From contig JAQIWT010000222.1 in NCBI GenBank assembly GCA_034696485.1, positions 1-27,634 on the forward strand: a DNA stretch of 27,634 bases. Direction: 5' to 3'. A program made the position numbers and the translations under genes. Below, in pieces: positions 20,145 to 27,634 of the stretch; position 1 is the first letter of the stretch, and each line of letters opens with the position of its first letter. The notes beneath the pieces were generated by a model. The model saw only the letters and a program-made list of their open reading frames with translations. It was not told the origin of the DNA and ran no database searches. The stretch comes from Isohypsibius dastychi. Taxonomy: Eukaryota > Tardigrada > Eutardigrada > Parachela > Isohypsibiidae.

Positions 20145-22227
20145 TCAAACCGAGGTACACAAGCTGTTCTGACATCGAGCATCACCGGTACCGCCGCAAG
20201 CTCCACACGCCGGTCCTGGAGTGAATGGACGACAAATAGTCGGGGGGTTGTTACCACTACAATCAAATGAGAATGACCGATCGTTGGCTGCATTTGTGAA
20301 TGCTCTACTGTACCTTGGGCAGTAATTGCAGACGAAAAGGGGTCCATTATTATTCGGACAAGCCGCTGAAGCACAACCGACTCGAGTTGTTGTCGCCCAC
20401 ACCATCTACACGCATTAATCTATCTTCAAAACATGATTTTTCGGTGTTCGGTGCAGAAATTTCACCTGTGTATAGTGACCGTGTCGGTTTAGTGTGTCGA
20501 CATCGGCCGGGCAGGGGTTCTGGTTCAGCTCTGGAAAATCGTCGCGTTCCTCGATCCATTGGTTCAGAGACCCCGACCAGGTCTGTCCACCGATTGCGAG
20601 ATTCTGACCTCCACATCCTGCCGACTCACCCCCTGAAAATTAAACGCAACCAGTTTAAGATTCAAGAAACCAACTGATTATCGGTATTTTAGGTCTCTGA
20701 TTGTTCTTCTACCATGTAATAGCCCTTGACACCGGTCTGCCCAAGCCTGTGCTGCAGCGGCTGCCTCTTCATCCCAGGTTAACTCAACCATGTCGGATGA
20801 ACCAGCCTGGCGTCTGACTCGATTGTGAATATTCAGAATCTGCCTCTGCACTTGCGTTCTGCTGGTGTCGAGTCTGAAAAATCAACGTGTCACCTTTAGA
20901 TAAACATGGGTGGGGAGAGCACGTACGATCCTTGGTCGTCCTCCGATTCACTGTTACTAGTCACTGGTGGAGTGCGGGTTGTTGTCGAGGTAATGGGTGC
21001 CAACGTCGTGCTTGTCGATGGAGGGCCTTGAGGGGTCACGTTGGTTGTGGGTGTTGTCGGTTGCCGACGGGTTGTGGTGGTGATTGGAGTTGTGGTACTT
21101 GTAATCGTTGAAGCTGATGTCGTGGTTGTTCCAGTTGTGGATGACCCTGTGACTACCCCTGTGGTTACGGTCGTGGTGACAGTCGTTGTTGTTGTCGGGG
21201 TTGTCGCCGTGGACGTTGCCCCCGTCGGTTGAGTGGTTGTCGCAGTCGTTGTCGTTATCGGGGTTGTGGAAGTGCTGGTGGGTGCTGTGGCAGTAGTGGT
21301 TCGGTTGTTGGGTGATGCTGTGGCATCTTCAGTGGTTGTTGTGGGAGTTGTTGTTGTTGGCACAGTAATGGTTGCAGAGCTTGTCGCTGTGGATTGGATC
21401 GGTGTTGTTGGAGTGGTTGTGGTAGTAAGCGTCGTTGTTCTGTTACCAGGGTTCGCCGTGGCGTCTTCCGTGGTTGTGGCGGTTGGAGTTGTTGACGTTG
21501 GCCCCGTCGGCTGGGTGGTTGTTGGGGTTGTAACAGTAGTTGTGGTTGGGGTTGTTGGGGTCAGTGTCGAAGAGGTAACACTTGTTGCGGTGGTCGAAAC
21601 TGTGGCCGCCGTTGGAGTTGTTGTTCGGTTTGCGGGGCTTGCAGTTGATGCCTCGGTAGTTGTCCCTGCTGTGGTAGTCGCCCGAGTCGTTGTCGGCGAG
21701 ATGCGGGTGGTGGTTGGAATTGTTGACCGCGTTGTGGTCCTGTTGCTTGGACGAGCAGTGGTTGCGTTATTGTATGTTTCGTAAGCCTGACCCATATTGT
21801 TACCCATGTTGTTACCCATGTTGTTACCCGTGTTGTTACCCATGTTGTTACCAGCTAAAGTGTTGCCCTGGGCAAACGATCCTGAAATGTACTTCACTGT
21901 GGTCTGTTATCAAAAATACGGTGTTTTAAGAGACTTACGGTAACAGCAGAATCCGCCATCGAATCGGCCACAGTGACTAGACTGCATAACTTCCAGATGG
22001 TAGCAGAAGTTTTCAAGATCGGCGGAGCTGGCGCAAAAACCGAGACTGGTCAGTGGTGGCAGGATGTTTGGCTGGCAGCGCTGCATTGTCCCTGTTGTCA
22101 GCTGCCGGCCTGTGAGTCGAAGCCCTTCACTGAAAAACGCTTCCAAATCCGCATCATCTTCGAATGAAGCCAGTGAAGAGGCCACCATCGAGCCGGCGCA
22201 TAAAACTAAGAGTAACCAACCGTACAT
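20145..22227 (-). CDS. Gene E: secreted six-Cys / mucin / CAP-domain protein
   Basis: Six exons: 21939-22227, 20927-21881, 20713-20873, 20466-20632, 20314-20405 and 20145-20256; 591 aa. The start MYGWLLL lies 3 nt after an ATTCAG acceptor (probable spliced-leader site). There is a signal peptide, then DLEAFFSEGLRLTGRQ, then six Cys in the array's spacing (RCQPNILPPL...GFC...NFC...HC...FCCYR). Exon 2 opens with GNNMGN repeats and continues as a ~300-residue Thr-rich tract with one TEDATANPGNR and one TEDATASPNNR unit. The CAP domain starts at ~415: NIHNRVRRQAG, DMVELTWDEE, GGQNLA (Gln where A-C have Glu) and GHYTQ, then MVWATTTRVGCA, FVCNYC and the tail CGACGGTGDARC. It is the sister of D in the CAP part and of F in its 5' half. 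Confidence 0.84.
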
Positions 22228-22495
22228 TTTCTGAATTTCCTGAAATGATTTAAGGTTGTAATTAATTGAGGTGGCTTACAAATTTATATGTGACCTTGTG
22301 TTGTGAAATGGAAAAGAACGTTTATTGACAAATAAAGTGTTGGTAAGGTGTCTGTTTCCTTTACAATGCGTTCTGTTCACCTCGTCCGACGCTGCCGCTC
22401 AGCAGCCGTTGTGACGTCGAAAAACACCACATACCGCAACATTCACGAACAAGCTGGTCCTTTAACTCTTCAAACCACCAGTATTAAAAAACTTG
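21437..22495 (-). repeat. segmental duplication, copy at gene E
   Basis: The 5' half of gene E and ~270 bp of upstream DNA match 24763-25795 at gene F: exon 1, intron 1, the GNNMGN stretch, the first Thr-rich part, TATA-like box and distal block GCTGCCGCTCA + TGACGTC. The match ends around the TEDATANPGNR unit at one side and AAACCACCAGTATT at the other. Confidence 0.8.
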
Positions 22496-23485
22496 TTCTT
22501 GTTGTTACCTGTGCCGCCCGGAATCTGACCACATAGCAAAGCGTGGACAGTACCAGACCAACCCGATTTTTTCCGAATTTATGAATTACAGAAGTTACCA
22601 AGTCCTCCCGTTGTAGAGTGCAGTATTATACCTCCACTATAAGAACAACCCACTATAAGAACAACCGGGAATCGTGCCGTCATGCTGACGTATCGGGAAC
22701 TTTGAATAGAGGGTCTGACTTCACCTACCAGGAGAATCTCGCCACAAGAATAGTCGACCACCTGTTCTCATAAATTAGTTACCCAAGGTCAATATTTGTG
22801 TGCTTTCCGAAACTTAGCTCATTTTTGTTTGTTGCTGTGTATTTCCTTCAGACTTCACAAATTAACCGAATTAACGCTGAAAATTGCATGCATTTGGGAT
22901 TTACGCCAGGGATATTGGGGCATCAGATGCTTCTTCTGGGGAGGGATAATGTGCATCATTCAACAGAGAATTTTTCTCTTCATCTACAACTGTTTGGATA
23001 AAGCCCATCCTGCCCAAACCAGATAAAACCAGGCAGGAAAATAAACAACACAAGGTTAGTTGCTTGGTTGATTTGATTGGTGCGATTCATGTAAACAAAT
23101 GGTCTAAAACGAAAAGTTACGGCTGAAGGTGCTTTTACCAGTTCTTTCTGTACTTCAAGAACCTGTGCATCGGATCAACCAGGATTCTTGACTGTTCTTC
23201 GGTTTCGCTCGTAATTCATCTGGTCGCACTGTGCCAAACCAGACGAGTGGTTCCATTGCATCAGTCAGTAGATTGTTTTCAAAATCGTGCTCGTTACAAA
23301 TATGGGTCTGATTTTGTTCTCACAAAATGTTATATATACAGTAAAAATTGTCTGTCGAATATTATATACCACAAAAGAAAGACTTGGCAACCTCCTGGAA
23401 AACGTGGGGTTGTCTAGTACTGTCCGCGTTTTGCTGTATGGTTAGGTTCTGGGCCGCCTAGATTCTATGATTTTAGGTGTCTCTT
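22228..23485. other. intergenic region: promoter of gene E, 3' flank of gene F
   Basis: 22282-22289 reads ATATAAAT toward gene E (TATA-like). GCTGCCGCTCA is at 22391-22401 and TGACGTC at 22412-22418. A 16-bp direct repeat (CCACTATAAGAACAAC, twice) lies near 22634-22665. The rest holds no gene; in particular I looked for CAP exons belonging to gene F and found none. Confidence 0.5.
22412..22419. promoter_or_regulatory. TGACGTCG (CRE-like) element, gene E promoter
   Basis: ACGTCA when read toward the gene, about 188 bp upstream of the ATG. It is conserved in the gene F copy as a full palindrome. Confidence 0.42.
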
Positions 23486-25515
23486 CTATGATGGTCGATA
23501 AGTAGTTGTAGTTGTGAGACATTCTGGTGCGTAAGCATTTTGAGGATCAGCGCAATCAATGCAGTCAGGGTTGTTGGCGTTTTCGGGTTCGTCACATGGG
23601 TTCGGGGTCGTGGAGGTACACCGTGGATCTTGTTCACTTCCAGGACCTATGCAGTCAGGGCGCAGAGTTGTCGTTGTGGATCGGGTTGTGGTTCGGGTTG
23701 TCGTTCGATTTCCGGGGTTCGCCGTGGCGTCTTCTGTGGTTGTCGTTGCGGTCGTGGTTGTGGTACATCTTGGGTCGTTAGGGTTCGGGTTGTTGGGGTT
23801 GTTACAGTTGAACACCGGTGTTGTACGAGTTATGGTGGTTGTCCGCGTTGTTGTTCTGTTACCTGGATTGGCTGTCGCATCTTCCGTTGTCGTCGTGGTC
23901 GGAGTTGTGGTGGTGGTACACCTTGGGTCGTTGGGGTTGCCGACACAAGAGAACGGGGTTGTCGTGGTGCACCTTGGGTCGTTTGGATTGCCGGTACAAG
24001 AAAACGGTGTGGTAGTTGTCGGAATTGTAGTTGTAGAACATCTTGGATCGTTGGGGAGTGGGTTGTTGGGGTCGTTACAGTTGAATGCCGGTGTTGTGCG
24101 AGTAGTGGTGGTTGCGCGCGTTGTCGTCCTGTTGCCCGGATTGGCTGTCGCGTCTTCCGTAGTCGTTGTAGTTGGGGTGGTGATCGTGGTACATCTTGGA
24201 TCACTTGGGTTGTTGGCGCAGGAAAACGGTGTTGTCGTAGTTGGGATGGTAGTCGTAGTGCATCTTGGGTCGTTTGGATTACCGGTACAAGAAAACGGTG
24301 TCGTGGTGGTCGGAGTTGTAGTGGTAGTGGTACACCTTGGATCGTTAGGATTCGGATTATTTGGATCATTACAATTGAATGCCGGGGTTGTGGGAGTGGT
24401 TGTCGTGGTACGCGTTGTTGTCCTGTTACCTGGATTGGCTGTCGCATCTTCGGTTGTCGTTGTGGTTGGGGTAGTGGTTGTTGTGCATCTTGGGTCGTTC
24501 GGATTGTTGTTGCACGAGAACGGTGTAGTCGTGATGCACCTTGGGTCGTTCGGATTGTTGGCACAGGAAAACGGTGTGGTCGTCGTGGGTGTCGTTGTTG
24601 TCGTACACCGGGGATCATTCGGGTTGTTGCTGCATGAAAACGGAGTCGTAGTTGTCGGTGTTGTGGTTGTGGTACATCTTGGATCGTTGGGGTTTGGATT
24701 GTTCGGATCGTTACAGTTGAACGCCGTTGTTGTGGGGGTGATGGTGGTAGTCCGCGTTGTCGTTCTGTTTCCAGGGTTCGCCGTTGCGTCTTCCGTAGTT
24801 GTTGTAGTTGGAATTGTTGATGTGGAGATTGTCGTGGTTGTTGTGGTGGGAGTGGTTGGGGTCAGTGTCGAAGAGGTAGCACTTGTTGCGGTGGTGGACA
24901 CTGTGGCCGCCGTTGCAGTTGTTGTTCGGTTTGCGGGGCTTGCAGTTGATACCTCGGTCGTCGTCGCTGCTGTGGTAGTCGCCCGAGTTGTTGTCGTCGA
25001 GATTCGGGTGGTTGGAGTTGTGGTGGTTATCCTTGTCGACCGCGTTGTGGTTCTGTTGCTTGGACGCGCAGTGGTTGCGTTATAGTATGTTTGGTAAGCC
25101 TGCCCCATGTTGTTACCCATGTTGTTACCCATGTTGTTACCAGCTAAAGTGTTGCCCTGGGCAAACGATCCTGAAATGTACATTACAGTTTTCTGTATCA
25201 AAAATACGGTCTAGTAAGGGACCTACGGTAACAACAGAATCCGCCATCAAATCGACCGCAATGGCTGGACTGCATAACTTCCAGATGGTAGCAGAAGTTA
25301 TCAAGGTCGGCGGAGTTGGCGCAAAAACCGAGACTGGTGAGTGGAGGAAGGATATTCGGCTGGCAGCGCTGCATGGTGCCTGATGTCATCTGCCGGCCGG
25401 TGAGTCGAAGTCCTTCACTGAAAAACGCTTCTAGATCCGCGTCATCTTCGAACAAAGCCAGTGAAGAGGCGACCATCGAGCCGGCGCAGAAAACCAAGAA
25501 TAACCAACCGTCCAT
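23486..25515 (-). CDS. Gene F: CAP-less six-Cys / Cys-repeat mucin, E-D chimera
   Basis: Two exons: 25227-25515 and 23486-25170 (stop TGA); 657 aa. Exon 1 matches gene E nearly residue for residue (signal peptide, DLEAFFSEGLRLTGRQ, six Cys, CCYR) and exon 2 begins with the same GSFAQGNTLAGNNMGNN. From the first TEDATANPGNR unit onward it matches gene D instead: five TEDATANPGNR, four long FNC and seven short FSC units, then the CIGPGSEQDPRC, CDEPENANNPDC and CADPQNAYAPEC blocks. Similarity to D stops abruptly at TTYRP (about 23490) and the frame closes two codons later, so there is no CAP domain or hinge. The frame is fully open across ~1.7 kb of repeats, which argues against simple decay. 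The TTCAG acceptor before the ATG of E is changed to ATCAA here. No AATAAA was found downstream. It could be a functional secreted mucin or a young, untranscribed chimera. Confidence 0.75.
23640..24810 (-). repeat. compound Cys-containing mucin repeat of gene F
   Basis: Same unit types as 16440-18045, with five TEDATANPGNR, four long C-x12-C and seven short C-x8-C units. The order of units differs from gene D, so units were gained or lost after the exchange. Confidence 0.88.
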
Positions 25516-25795
25516 TTTTTGATTTTCTTGCAATGATTTTAGACTGTAATTAATAAGGTGGTTTATAACTGTATCCGTGACCTTGTGGTATGAAGAGGTA
25601 GAAGGCGTTTATTGATGGGAAATAAAGGTGTTCGTTTGATGTGTGTTTACTTTACAATACATTCCGTTCACCTCGTTCTACGCTGCCGCTCAACGGCATT
25701 TGTGACGTCAAAAGACCAAAAAACAACAGATATCAAAACGAGAACAAGTAAGCTGGTTCTTTGGGTGCTCAGACGACCAGTATTCAAAAATTAAG
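24763..25795 (-). repeat. segmental duplication, copy at gene F
   Basis: Partner of 21437-22495. TATAAAC toward the gene at 25561-25567, GCTGCCGCTCA at 25682-25692 and TGACGTCA at 25703-25710 are all kept at equal spacing. Confidence 0.8.
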
Positions 25796-26199
25796 ATTGA
25801 TTACTCGACGATGTCTGTTCTTTGATATCGAGTGCCAAAACAGACAACTTAGGAAAATCAATTGGCAATCACTGACATGAGATTGACCGGATGGTTCAGG
25901 AAATCGAGCAGTGACTGGGAACACTTGACTTTAGGTTTTTAATTTGACAGGCTTTCGACCCATTTGCCTTTCCAGATAACGAAATGACACCTCTTAACAA
26001 GTTTTTCTGTAATTTAGAACCATGAAATGTGAAGTCTTGCAGTGGCGTGGTTGGAACAACGATAGGGAACAGAAAATGGACTTGCCTGTAATTCCTCATC
26101 TATGGAAACTTTGATTACATACGGAAATCACCAAAAACAAATTAATTTTCCACGAAAAATTTGAGCAAAGAGAATGAGGTACAGAAGCTCAAATGACGG
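25516..26199. other. intergenic region: promoter of gene F, 3' flank of the aminotransferase gene
   Basis: 25516-25795 is duplicated promoter sequence shared with gene E. 25800-26199 is AT-rich with no gene and no clear AATAAA on the - strand. Confidence 0.45.
25703..25710. promoter_or_regulatory. TGACGTCA full CRE palindrome, gene F promoter
   Basis: A perfect 8-bp ATF/CREB consensus about 190 bp upstream of the ATG, at the same place as the TGACGTCG of gene E. Confidence 0.45.

Positions 26200-27634
<1,435 letters not shown>

Noticed and set aside
23640-24810. Regular repeats that might suggest a CRISPR array or satellite
   Set aside because: The units are multiples of three, stay in one frame, vary in length and code a coherent protein inside an exon of a eukaryotic gene.
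23486-25170. Calling gene F a pseudogene
   Set aside because: It lacks the CAP exons, but there is no frameshift or internal stop in 657 codons and the splice sites of its one intron are sound. It is kept as a CDS with the oddity noted.
4379-25515. One operon covering genes A to F
   Set aside because: The gaps are 1.2-1.7 kb, far above the usual few hundred bp of nematode operons, and each gene has its own upstream elements.

Overview
The window is nuclear DNA from a nematode, most likely of the rhabditid kind. Coding sequence is split by short introns with GT..AG borders. Two flanking genes read as conserved metazoan genes (a TBP-like factor and an AGXT2-type aminotransferase). The centre is an expansion of secreted CAP/SCP proteins of a sort common in nematodes. 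I could not assign a species.

Layout. (1) 1-2456, + strand: the 3' part of a gene whose protein aligns with both repeats of TBP-like factor (TLF/TRF2) and has a long acidic/basic C-terminal extension. (2) 3054-3797, - strand: an intronless UMP-CMP/adenylate-kinase-family gene with a mitochondrial-looking leader. (3) 4379-25515, - strand: a tandem array of six paralogues, called A to F here (A 4379-6579, B 8149-9788, C 11527-13729, D 15251-18806, E 20145-22227, F 23486-25515). (4) 26200-27634, - strand: the C-terminal two thirds of a mitochondrial alanine-glyoxylate aminotransferase 2-like gene that runs off the right edge.

The array is the notable part. A to E share one plan: signal peptide; a short [ST]-G-R-Q segment; a six-cysteine domain of invariant spacing (C-x13-C-x9-C-x10-C-x7-C-C) held in one exon; a threonine-rich mucin-like tract of very different length in each gene; a CAP domain on four or five exons with conserved intron phases; and a cysteine-rich hinge tail (CGGxxDxRC). 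I spliced all six by hand. In each case the exon sum is an exact multiple of three with one closed reading frame: A 547, B 354, C 561, D 1066, E 591 and F 657 residues. F keeps the six-Cys domain and a long mucin but has no CAP domain. It looks like a chimera of an E-type 5' part and a D-type repeat tract.

Genes A to F are 1.2 to 1.7 kb apart, so each probably has its own promoter rather than sharing an operon. All six have an ACGTCA (CRE-like) element 140-250 bp upstream of the start codon. D, E and F also share a GCTGC[CG]GCTCA block just upstream of it. The likely products are secreted, heavily O-glycosylated lumen or surface proteins. Their actual role cannot be read from the sequence.
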